Translations under genes and position numbers: made by a program
Notes under the pieces: generated by a model
The model's input: the letters and a program-made list of their open reading frames with translations, nothing else
Database searches by the model: none
What the model was told of the DNA's origin: nothing
In this document: positions 53,684-61,348 of the stretch, one piece after another
Layout: the number at the start of each line of letters is the position of its first letter
Numbering within the stretch: the stretch's first letter is position 1
From: Candidatus Methanomassiliicoccus intestinalis Issoire-Mx1
GTDB lineage: Archaea > Thermoplasmatota > Thermoplasmata > Methanomassiliicoccales > Methanomassiliicoccaceae
NCBI RefSeq assembly: GCF_000404225.1
Contig: NC_021353.1
Span: forward strand, 1,240,001-1,304,000
DNA: 64,000 bases
Direction: 5' to 3'

Positions 53684-54364
53684 ATGATAAGAAAAATAGT
53701 TAAGATTGATGAGAAAAAATGCAACGGCTGTGGCATATGCGCAGACGCATGTCACGAAGGGGCAATTCAGATAGTAAATAACAAAGCTAAGCTTGTCAAA
53801 GATGATTATTGCGATGGATTAGGAGACTGCCTGCCAGGATGTCCGACTGGAGCTATATCGATTGAAGAAAGAGAAGCGGAAGCCTACGATGAAAATGCTG
53901 TAAAATCACATCTGCAAAACAAAGAAAAGGAGATTGCTTGCGGATGTCCAGGAGGACAGACAAGGGTTATCGACACTTTAGACAATAATTGTCTAAATCA
54001 GTGGCCGATACAGATAAAGCTCGTTCCCACAAACGCTCCCTACTTTGATGATTCGGAGTTGCTTATAGCCGCCGACTGCACCGCTTTTGCGTATTCAAAT
54101 TTCTATAACGATTTTATCAAAAACCGCATCACATTAATAGGATGTCCAAAACTGGACTCAATAGATTATAGTGAGAAAATTTCTGAAATTATCAAAAATA
54201 ACAAGATCAACAGCATCAGGATTGTGATGATGGAAGTGCCATGCTGCACCGGTCTTGAAAATGCAGTATTAAAAGCTCTTCAAAACAGCGGAAAAACTAT
54301 CCCGTTGCAGACTTCAATAATATCAATTAATGGAAAAATAATTAAAAATAAAGCAGGTGATTAA
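53684..54364 (+). CDS. Iron-sulfur protein encoded upstream of hcp
   Basis: A 226-residue protein with an N-terminal ferredoxin domain: CNGCGICADACHEGA near 13-27 and CDGLGDCLPGCPTGA near 43-57. A second, mostly alpha/beta domain follows with CGCPGGQ near 86, AADCTAF near 130, IGCPKLD near 152 and EVPCCTGL near 184. Proteins of this kind are regularly encoded next to hybrid-cluster protein and are likely its electron donor or maturation partner. The stop lies one base before the hcp start. Confidence 0.88.
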   Translation: MIRKIVKIDEKKCNGCGICADACHEGAIQIVNNKAKLVKDDYCDGLGDCLPGCPTGAISIEEREAEAYDENAVKSHLQNKEKEIACGCPGGQTRVIDTLDNNCLNQWPIQIKLVPTNAPYFDDSELLIAADCTAFAYSNFYNDFIKNRITLIGCPKLDSIDYSEKISEIIKNNKINSIRIVMMEVPCCTGLENAVLKALQNSGKTIPLQTSIISINGKIIKNKAGD

Positions 54365-54365
54365 A

Positions 54366-55940
54366 ATGGATGGAAAAATGTTTTGTTTTCAGTGTGAACA
54401 AACAGCAGGATGCAAAGGATGTACCGGCGAAAACGGTGTATGCGGAAAATCATTCATGGTAGCCAATACACAAGACAGCTTGACACAGGCACTTATCGAT
54501 CTGTCTCTGTCTCTAAATGGAAAAGAACCGAATGACAATCAGCGCCGCCTCATGCTTGAAGGGCTGTTCACAACGATTACCAATGTCAATTTTGACTGTG
54601 AAAAAATAACTGCGCTGACTAAGGAAATCAATTCCCAGTTTCCCAATACCAACTCTGAAGATACATATTCAGATCATTCACTGCAGTTATGGGCAGAAAC
54701 AGAGGATATCCGTTCACTTAAATCACTTATATTATTCGGCCTTCGCGGCATGGCTGCTTATGCGTATCATGCAGCAATGCTTGGATATCAAGATGATAAA
54801 ATTTCTGACTTCTTTTTCGAAGGATTACGAGCTGTAGGAAATCCAGAAGCTAATATGAATGGACTGCTGCCGATTGTAATGGAGGTAGGCAAAGTTAATC
54901 TAAGATGCATGGAGCTGCTGGATAAAGCCAATACTGAAACTTATGGAACTCCAATACCATCAACTGTTTCGCTTACAGTAAACAAGGGCCCGTTCATAGT
55001 TATAACCGGGCATGATCTGAAAGATCTGAAACTCCTACTAGAACAAACAGAAGGAAAAGGAATAAACATCTACACTCATGGGGAGATGCTGCCGGCTCAT
55101 GCATATCCAGAACTTAAAAAATATGGCCATTTAAAAGGTAACTTTGGTACGGCCTGGCAGAATCAGAAAAAAGAGTTCTCAGACATTCCTGCACCGATCC
55201 TGTTTACAACGAACTGCCTGATGCCTCCCAAACACAGCTATTCTGACCGTGTATTCACAACCGGAGCAGTATCATTTCCCGAGACGATTCATATTGACGA
55301 GGATAAAGATTTCACTCCAGTGATACAAAAAGCGCTGGAACTCGGAGGCTATGAAAAAGATGTGGAGTTTGCAGGAATAAATGGCGGCAAAGAAGTTACT
55401 ACTGGATTTGGACACGCGACTGTGCTGTCTATTGCAGATAAAGTAATCAATGCAATAAAAGACGGGCAGATCAAGCATATATTCCTGGTGGCTGGATGCG
55501 ATGGGGCAAAACCTGAGCGCAGTTATTATACGAATTTTGTTAAACTCACACCGTCAGACTCCATCGCGCTGACACTGGCATGCGGCAAATACCGTTTCAA
55601 TGATCTTGATTTAGGCACTGTCGCAGGAATCCCCAGAATTTTAGATATGGGGCAGTGTAATGATGCATATAGTGCAATCCACGTAGCTGTGAAACTTGCT
55701 GAAACTCTGAACTGCAGTGTGAATGATCTGCCCATCTCATTTGTAATCTCATGGTACGAACAGAAGGCAGTCAGCATTCTGCTGACTTTGTTATACCTCG
55801 GAATTAAAAATATCCGCCTGGGTCCATCAATTCCTGCATTCATGTCCCCAAACGTTCTGACATACCTTGTTGAGAACTTCGGCATTGCTCCGATCACAGT
55901 ACCGGAAGATGATATGAAAGACCTGCTGAAGCAAGCCTGA
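54366..55940 (+). CDS. hcp: Hybrid-cluster protein (hydroxylamine reductase / NO reductase)
   Basis: A 524-residue hybrid-cluster protein. The N-terminal CFQCEQTAGC and following Cys show the class I spacing C-x2-C-x8-C-x6-C for the simple cluster. Later GHDLKDLKLLLEQT, HGEMLPAHAYPELKKY, NCLMPP, VAGCDGAKPERSYYT and LACGKYRF hold ligands of the hybrid cluster. The enzyme reduces hydroxylamine in vitro and nitric oxide in vivo in bacteria. ATG 54366 is set by AGGTGATTAAA; an in-frame GTG at 54357 lies inside the preceding gene. A 9-bp hairpin follows at 55966-55998. Confidence 0.96.
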   Translation: MDGKMFCFQCEQTAGCKGCTGENGVCGKSFMVANTQDSLTQALIDLSLSLNGKEPNDNQRRLMLEGLFTTITNVNFDCEKITALTKEINSQFPNTNSEDTYSDHSLQLWAETEDIRSLKSLILFGLRGMAAYAYHAAMLGYQDDKISDFFFEGLRAVGNPEANMNGLLPIVMEVGKVNLRCMELLDKANTETYGTPIPSTVSLTVNKGPFIVITGHDLKDLKLLLEQTEGKGINIYTHGEMLPAHAYPELKKYGHLKGNFGTAWQNQKKEFSDIPAPILFTTNCLMPPKHSYSDRVFTTGAVSFPETIHIDEDKDFTPVIQKALELGGYEKDVEFAGINGGKEVTTGFGHATVLSIADKVINAIKDGQIKHIFLVAGCDGAKPERSYYTNFVKLTPSDSIALTLACGKYRFNDLDLGTVAGIPRILDMGQCNDAYSAIHVAVKLAETLNCSVNDLPISFVISWYEQKAVSILLTLLYLGIKNIRLGPSIPAFMSPNVLTYLVENFGIAPITVPEDDMKDLLKQA

Positions 55941-55965
55941 GACACTTTTACTAAAATCTACAACA

Positions 55966-55998
55966 AAAGCGCTTGAACCCATTTGGATTAAGCGCTTT
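55966..55998 (+). terminator. Perfect 9-bp hairpin after hcp
   Basis: AAAGCGCTT (55966-55974) pairs with AAGCGCTTT (55990-55998) across a 15-base loop, 25 bases after the hcp stop. AT-rich sequence follows. Confidence 0.55.
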
Positions 55999-56080
55999 AC
56001 ACTTATTATTTATATGTGACAGTATCCGCAAGGTTACTGCTTTCTATATATGAGTCCATATCAATTCAGATAAGACATAT

Positions 56081-56704
56081 ATGAAAAGATATGAAGAGTA
56101 TCTGCACATGCTGGTGAATGAGATCCATTCTACCATTTTTGCTACGGTAGATAATAACGGAAATCCCGTGACATGTGCAATAGATATTATGTTAGCTGGT
56201 GAAGAAGGCCTATACTTTCTGACTGCTAGGGGGAAAGCTTTCTATGACCGCCTCGTTTCCCACCCAATAATATCACTTACAGGAATAAAAGGTAAAAATA
56301 CATTGTCTTCAAAATCCATAACTATCTGCGGAAAAGTAAAAGAAATTGGAAACGGCCGCATTCCAGAGATATTTGCAAAGAATCAATACATGGCTGAGAT
56401 TTATCCTGATGAGAAAAGCCGGACATCCTTGACAGTCTTTCAAATTTATGAAGGAGAGGGAGAATTTTTTGATCTCAGTGTAAAACCTATATTCAGAGAA
56501 AAATTTTCATTTGGGAATGCTATCATTCGAGAAACCGGGTATTTTGTTACCGAAAAATGTGACGGCTGCTCTTTATGCTATGATGTCTGCCCCCAGAAAT
56601 GTATAGATGTCTCATATACTTCAGTTAAGATTAAAGAAGAGAACTGCCTGCATTGTGGGAGATGCACTGAAGCATGCGACCGGCAGGCTATAGAAAGAAG
56701 ATGA
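56081..56704 (+). CDS. PNPOx-like flavin domain fused to a 2[4Fe-4S] ferredoxin
   Basis: A 207-residue protein. The first 140 residues form a pyridoxamine-phosphate-oxidase-like split barrel (STIFATVDNNGNPVTCAIDIML, GLYFLTARGKAFYDRL, ISLTGI), normally binding FMN or F420. The C-terminal part has CDGCSLCYDVCPQKC near 161-175 and CLHCGRCTEACDRQA near 189-203. The pairing suggests flavin-to-ferredoxin electron transfer. It precedes the macrodomain gene by four bases, so it is the first gene of an operon with the ADP-ribosylation pair. Confidence 0.88.
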   Translation: MKRYEEYLHMLVNEIHSTIFATVDNNGNPVTCAIDIMLAGEEGLYFLTARGKAFYDRLVSHPIISLTGIKGKNTLSSKSITICGKVKEIGNGRIPEIFAKNQYMAEIYPDEKSRTSLTVFQIYEGEGEFFDLSVKPIFREKFSFGNAIIRETGYFVTEKCDGCSLCYDVCPQKCIDVSYTSVKIKEENCLHCGRCTEACDRQAIERR

Positions 56705-56708
56705 TAGA

Positions 56709-57476
56709 ATGAAACAAGAAGAACGCCTTCGGTGGTTGATCGAGCATCTTCTGCAGGAAAACAAAGATTGCCGAGATGTACCGTCTTCAGAACATGAAAG
56801 AAAACAACTGCTACGGGACTTGATGAATATCAGGACACCCAATCAGGTCAGTAAGGAGTTTTTAGAGATACAGGACGAATACCTTTCAGAAGAGCTGTCA
56901 AAGAAGAAGATTACTTCATTGAATGATCTTAGCCCCATTGATGAGCATATCTACATCTGGAAAGGAGATATTACTACACTTGCCGTAGATGCGATTGTCA
57001 ACGCGGCTAACAGTTCCCTTTTAGGATGTTTTATTCCAAGACATGCATGCATAGATAATGCAATTCATTCTGCAGCCGGGGTACAGCTCAGACTTGCATG
57101 CAGCGACTTAATGACAAAACAAGGAGGAAGAGAACCGCCTGGAACTGCCAAAATAACTTTTGCATACAATCTGCCATCTCAGTATGTAATTCATACTGTC
57201 GGGCCTATGATTCAGAATGAAGTCACACAAAAAGACCGTGAGTTACTGGAATCCTGCTACATATCATGTTTAAACATTGCTGCAGATCATGATGTAAAGA
57301 GCATAGCATTCTGCTGCATATCTACCGGAGAATTTCACTTTCCCAATTATGATGCTGCCAAAATTGCCGTGAATTCTGTAAAAGGATTCTTGAAAACACA
57401 TAAGATGAATGTAATTTTCAATGTTTTCAAAGAAGTGGATTATGACATCTACAGACGACTACTCAAAACAAATTAA
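56709..57476 (+). CDS. Zinc-dependent macrodomain protein-ADP-ribose hydrolase
   Basis: A 255-residue protein with a helical N-terminal domain (1-75) and a macrodomain (about 84-255): GDITTLAVDAIVNAANSSLLG near 86-106 is the ADP-ribose loop, followed by Zn-macro metal ligands Cys107, His112 and Cys114 (GCFIPRHACIDNAIH), and CCISTGEFHFP near 202-212. Zn-macrodomains remove mono-ADP-ribose added by SirTM sirtuins. The next gene encodes just such a SirTM and overlaps it by 35 bases. Length and N-terminal domain match bacterial members, so transfer from gut bacteria is likely. Confidence 0.93.
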   Translation: MKQEERLRWLIEHLLQENKDCRDVPSSEHERKQLLRDLMNIRTPNQVSKEFLEIQDEYLSEELSKKKITSLNDLSPIDEHIYIWKGDITTLAVDAIVNAANSSLLGCFIPRHACIDNAIHSAAGVQLRLACSDLMTKQGGREPPGTAKITFAYNLPSQYVIHTVGPMIQNEVTQKDRELLESCYISCLNIAADHDVKSIAFCCISTGEFHFPNYDAAKIAVNSVKGFLKTHKMNVIFNVFKEVDYDIYRRLLKTN

Positions 57477-58293
57477 ACGCCTTCGGTGCGAGATCGAAGA
57501 AACTGATGCAATTGTGATAGGCGGGGGATCAGGCCTGTCTACATCTGCAGGTTTGACATACTCTGGAAAACGATTCGAGGAGAATTTTTCAGACTTTATC
57601 ACAAGATATGATTTAACAAATATGTACACCGGAGGGTTTTATCCATATCAGACAGCAGAAGAATACTGGGCATACTGGAGCAGATACATCTATGTTAATA
57701 GATATAACAAAACTACTGGCCAGCCATATTTGGATTTATTAAAGATTGTAAAGAATAAAGACTATTTTGTAATTACAACAAACGTAGACCATCAATTTCA
57801 GATTGCCGGCTTTGACAAAAACAGAATATTCTGTACTCAAGGAGATTATGGGTTATGGCAGTGCTCAAAACCGTGCCATCAGAAAACATACGACAACGAA
57901 ATGATCGTACGTCGCATGGTGTCAGAGCAGGAAGACATGAAGATACCTTCAGAATTGATACCACATTGCCCCATCTGTGGAAGAAAAATGTGTGTAAATC
58001 TTCGCATCGATAACAATTTTGTAGAAGATGAAGACTGGCATTTTGCAGCAGAGAATTATTCCATGTATATCCAAAATCATAAAAATAGTCGCATATTGTT
58101 TTTGGAACTGGGAGTAGGATGCAATACTCCAGCTATCATCAAATATCCTTTCTGGAGGATGACTTATTTAAACCCACAGGCAGTCTATGCCTGCATAAAT
58201 CTGGGTGAAGCACATACAGCTAAAGAGATCGAACCTCGTTCCATATGTATTGATGAAGATATAGGCAAAGTTCTGAGAGAGATTGTTGCATAA
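57442..58293 (+). CDS. SirTM-type sirtuin, protein ADP-ribosyltransferase
   Basis: A class M (SirTM) sirtuin of 283 residues. The NAD-binding GGGSGLSTSAGLTYSG is at 27-42, TTNVDHQF at 112-119, and CTQGDYGLWQC at 131-141. There the sirtuin catalytic His is replaced by Gln133, the mark of SirTM enzymes that ADP-ribosylate rather than deacylate. Zn-ribbon cysteines lie in CSKPCH and CPICGRKMC. Bacterial SirTM modify a lipoylated GcvH-like protein in an operon with a lipoate ligase and a Zn-macrodomain. Here the macrodomain is present but no GcvH-like or ligase gene. The start ATG 57442 is inside the macrodomain gene; the pair is translationally coupled. Confidence 0.92.
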   Translation: MTSTDDYSKQIKRLRCEIEETDAIVIGGGSGLSTSAGLTYSGKRFEENFSDFITRYDLTNMYTGGFYPYQTAEEYWAYWSRYIYVNRYNKTTGQPYLDLLKIVKNKDYFVITTNVDHQFQIAGFDKNRIFCTQGDYGLWQCSKPCHQKTYDNEMIVRRMVSEQEDMKIPSELIPHCPICGRKMCVNLRIDNNFVEDEDWHFAAENYSMYIQNHKNSRILFLELGVGCNTPAIIKYPFWRMTYLNPQAVYACINLGEAHTAKEIEPRSICIDEDIGKVLREIVA

Positions 58294-58432
58294 TATCATA
58301 GAAATTCAATATCTTAAAGTTTGAGCAAACTCTAAGTTTAAATAATATGTATGATGTCTCTGTAATCTATCGAAGAGCTCAGAAAATCAATGAAAATAAT
58401 GCTTTCAAAAGTATATTGAAAACTATACAGAT

Positions 58433-58441
58433 AAGGAGGAG
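58433..58441 (+). promoter_or_regulatory. Strong ribosome binding site of the DUF362 gene
   Basis: AAGGAGGAG stands five bases before ATG 58447 and fixes that start. The 150 bases between the SirTM stop and this site are AT-rich and probably hold a separate promoter. Confidence 0.7.
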
Positions 58442-58446
58442 CTGAA

Positions 58447-59586
58447 ATGGAAAAATCAAAAGTTTACTATACCGATTTTCGCACAACCGCATTCGGCAAC
58501 GGACTGCCGGCCAAACTTAAAGAGTTGATTAAAGCTGCTGGAATTGAACAGATCGATATGGCTGGAAAGTTTGTTGCCATAAAGATGCATTTTGGTGAGC
58601 TGGGCAATATTTCATACCTGCGCCCGAACTATGCTAAAGCAGTCGCAGATCTAGTTAAAGAATTGGGAGGAAAACCATTCCTGACAGACTGTAACACCAT
58701 GTATCCCGGAAGCCGTAAAAATGCTCTAGAACATCTTGAGTGTGCATGGGAGAATGGATTTACACCTTTGTCTACAGGCTGCCCGATAATAATCGGAGAT
58801 GGGTTAAAAGGAACTGATGATATTTCCGTACCGGTTGTAGGCGGAGAGTACGTTAAAGATGCAAAGATCGGCCGTGCAATAATGGATGCTGACGTTATTA
58901 TCAGTCTAAGTCATTTCAAAGGACATGAAATGACTGGATTTGGAGGAGCGATCAAGAATATAGGAATGGGCTGCGGTTCACGTGTCGGAAAAACAGAACA
59001 ACACAGCAACAGTCAGGCATGCATAGATGAAGAAAAATGCCGTGGATGCCGTTTATGTCAAAGAGAATGTGCCAACAATGGTCTGGTTTTTGATGAGAAG
59101 AAAAAGAAGATGAGAATTGATTCTAAAAACTGTGTTGGATGTGGCAGATGCCTTGGAGCATGCAACTTCGATGCAATCTCATTTGAAAATTCCAGTGCCA
59201 TAAAGGAATTGAACTGCCGCATGGCGGAATATACGAAAGCTGTCGTATATGGACGTCCACAATTTCACATATCTCTGATTATTGATGTCTCACCTAACTG
59301 CGATTGTCACTGTGAAAATGATGTTCCAATTCTTCCAAACATTGGAATGTTCGCGTCATTTGATCCTTTAGCTTTAGATCAGGCTTGCGTAGACGCTTGC
59401 CTTGCTGCTCAGCCACTGCCTAACAGCCAATTGACAGATAATATGAAAAAAGCAGATTTTGTCGACCACCATGATCATTTCACCAATTCCACACCTGAAT
59501 CGGAATGGCGGAGCTGTTTAGAACATGCTGAAAAAATCGGACTTGGAAACAGGTCATATGAGCTAGTCTTTGTAAAAACCAACTAA
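58447..59586 (+). CDS. DUF362 protein with 2[4Fe-4S] ferredoxin insert
   Basis: A 379-residue DUF362 protein: VAIKMHFGELGNISYLRP near 43-60, LTDCNTMYPGSRKNA near 78, SLSHFKGHEMTGFGGAIKNIGMGCGSR near 153-179. A ferredoxin domain follows with CRGCRLCQRECAN near 198-210 and CVGCGRCLGACNFDA near 228-242, then FASFDPLALDQACVD near 302. The function of the family is unknown; a redox or iron-sulfur role is likely. It is a single-gene unit ended by a hairpin. Confidence 0.9.
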   Translation: MEKSKVYYTDFRTTAFGNGLPAKLKELIKAAGIEQIDMAGKFVAIKMHFGELGNISYLRPNYAKAVADLVKELGGKPFLTDCNTMYPGSRKNALEHLECAWENGFTPLSTGCPIIIGDGLKGTDDISVPVVGGEYVKDAKIGRAIMDADVIISLSHFKGHEMTGFGGAIKNIGMGCGSRVGKTEQHSNSQACIDEEKCRGCRLCQRECANNGLVFDEKKKKMRIDSKNCVGCGRCLGACNFDAISFENSSAIKELNCRMAEYTKAVVYGRPQFHISLIIDVSPNCDCHCENDVPILPNIGMFASFDPLALDQACVDACLAAQPLPNSQLTDNMKKADFVDHHDHFTNSTPESEWRSCLEHAEKIGLGNRSYELVFVKTN

Positions 59587-59607
59587 ATCTATTTTATTTT
59601 AAAACAG

Positions 59608-59640
59608 CCTCCTTCTTGGAGGTATTTAATATTTTTAAAT
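59608..59640 (+). terminator. Hairpin with T-rich tail after the DUF362 gene
   Basis: CCTCC (59608-59612), loop TTCTT, GGAGG (59618-59622), followed by a T/A-rich stretch with TTTTT. Confidence 0.65.
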
Positions 59641-60352
59641 ACAATCCAACTATTATAATTACACATCAGCTATTAGATATTTGACCAGTTGATATTAGAC
59701 ACCGCATGTTTAAAAAGATTCATGGAAAAAGATGTTATGACCATTTGAGACATTGGAGAAATCCATCGATAAGTTAGTAGCTATGATGTTTCATGAAGCT
59801 GAGTTAAAAAAATATAATCAACCATAATTAGAATGTATTTTCACTTAGTAATCTAATTGAGGATGTGTGCAGTCCGGCTGGAGTATATAGAGAGGGTGGC
59901 GGACGTATTTAGGCATAAAAGAACATACGGGGAAAGGCCACAATGTTTACAAACCGTTAGAGTACAAGGGGATGTGTGAAACTTATTAATCCACACAGTA
60001 TTCAATATACTCTTGATGTATGATGATCAGCTTTGCAGATTTATCGCATTGCATACTATACTTCAAAAACCCTAAAATTTGACTAGACGTCATAATATAT
60101 CCAATGATTTCCTAAATACCCTGACCTTTTTGTCATGATAATTATTATGATATCTAAAAAATATATGTAAATATTATTAAACATAAATATAAAATATAAA
60201 GCATGTATAAATAAAGTTTAATTTTATGGGTCATATGCTTCATGAGCAGTATTGCATATGTACATTACAGTAAGTCTAAATTTTACTTTGTATAAGAGAT
60301 GTATAGATATGTATATATGGTACTATAAGGATTACCATCTGTTCAAGAGGGC
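59641..60352. other. 712-base AT-rich gap before the Hsp70-like cluster
   Basis: No intact gene is supported. A short open stretch around 59878-59978 reads ADVFRHKRTYGERPQ before a stop and could be a remnant of a longer gene, but I cannot assign it. From about 60100 the sequence is very AT-rich and probably contains the promoter of the downstream cluster. No inverted repeats marking an insertion sequence are seen. Confidence 0.4.
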
Positions 60353-60386
60353 GTGGTTGATTTGATTGAGAATAACCAAGATTTGA

Positions 60387-61343
60387 GTGGGGGGGGGGGG
60401 ACGTTCATCCTCAATAACTCCTAAAAAAACAGATTTAACGATTAATGAGGACAAAATATCACATCCAGACCAAACAATTCAAGATTCTGAGAATGGTACT
60501 GAAGAGCTATGTGAAAAAAATGGCTATGAAGGTTCCAATAGCCATGTTAATGGGTTATCTGATGATATTAATGACTTATCCAGATTAGAACCTCCAAAAA
60601 TAAACAACGCATCTACTTCTAGAATTAATATTAGTGGAAAGATCATACTCGAAAAAAATGATCAAATTGACAAAAAAGATGAGCTATTACAGATACATAA
60701 TAGCATACAACAGATAATTAAAATGCTTGAACCAGTACTTCAAATGGTTTCTGGAGCTGGCTATTACGAAAAGACAAACGATGAGAATCAAGAAAGTATT
60801 GAAACATTCGAAGAAATGTTAAGAGACATAAATACGAAGATTGATGAAATAATTCATGCATATAATGTGCTAGTTTCATTATACTCTAAGATCAACATTA
60901 CAGATGGTATTAATGATTTGGGAAAACATCTATCTTCCGTAATAAATGAAACGTGTGGAGATCTAGCAAAGAGTAAAAACATAGATACAGAAAATAAGAT
61001 CATTGATTACTTTATAGATGTATTCGAAAATTATAAAAAAATGTACAATGCTGCTGAAAATAACAATAGCTTTGATTATAAAAAATCATTTTTGAGTATA
61101 GATCAGATGTTTAGATGTGCTCTAAAGAATATAAATGTAGAGTATATTGAAAAATTTTTAGTTGGAGAAAATGTTGATTATGAAACTATGAGAATAATAG
61201 GAACTGAAAATACTGAAGATGAGTATAAGGTAAGTACCATTAGTAATTACATTGATAGTGGTTCATATAAAAGAAATGACAGAATAATTCGTCAACAAAA
61301 GGTAATGATTTTTACAAGAATGGAAAACTATGAACAAGAGTGA
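60387..61343 (+). CDS. GrpE-like coiled-coil protein beginning at a G12 tract
   Basis: A 318-residue hydrophilic protein. Residues about 1-85 are low-complexity, 90-190 are helical and coiled-coil-like, and the C terminus (about 250-318) resembles the beta domain of the nucleotide exchange factor GrpE: RIIGTENTEDEYKVS, GSYKRNDRIIRQQKVMIF. The gene for an Hsp70-like protein follows six bases later, as expected for a GrpE partner. The first canonical start in frame is GTG 60387, directly before 12 G and without a Shine-Dalgarno. Upstream, in another frame, TTG 60362 (VDLIENNQDLS from GTG 60353) follows AAGAGG and runs into the same tract. With 11 or 14 G the two frames join. So the listed frame is probably the OFF or mis-sequenced state of a longer gene. 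Confidence 0.65.
   Translation: MGGGGRSSSITPKKTDLTINEDKISHPDQTIQDSENGTEELCEKNGYEGSNSHVNGLSDDINDLSRLEPPKINNASTSRINISGKIILEKNDQIDKKDELLQIHNSIQQIIKMLEPVLQMVSGAGYYEKTNDENQESIETFEEMLRDINTKIDEIIHAYNVLVSLYSKINITDGINDLGKHLSSVINETCGDLAKSKNIDTENKIIDYFIDVFENYKKMYNAAENNNSFDYKKSFLSIDQMFRCALKNINVEYIEKFLVGENVDYETMRIIGTENTEDEYKVSTISNYIDSGSYKRNDRIIRQQKVMIFTRMENYEQE
60389..60400 (+). repeat. Homopolymer G12 tract at the 5' end of the GrpE-like gene
   Basis: Twelve consecutive G. The upstream frame (TTG 60362 or GTG 60353) passes through it and stops at TAA 60422-60424. The downstream 318-residue frame needs 11 or 14 G to be joined. Such a tract is rare in this AT-rich neighbourhood. Confidence 0.95.
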
Positions 61344-61348
61344 ATATT

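Noticed and set aside
59878..59978. Open stretch reading ADVFRHKRTYGERPQ, considered as transposase debris
   Set aside because: Too short to place in any family, no catalytic motif and no terminal inverted repeats or target duplication in sight.
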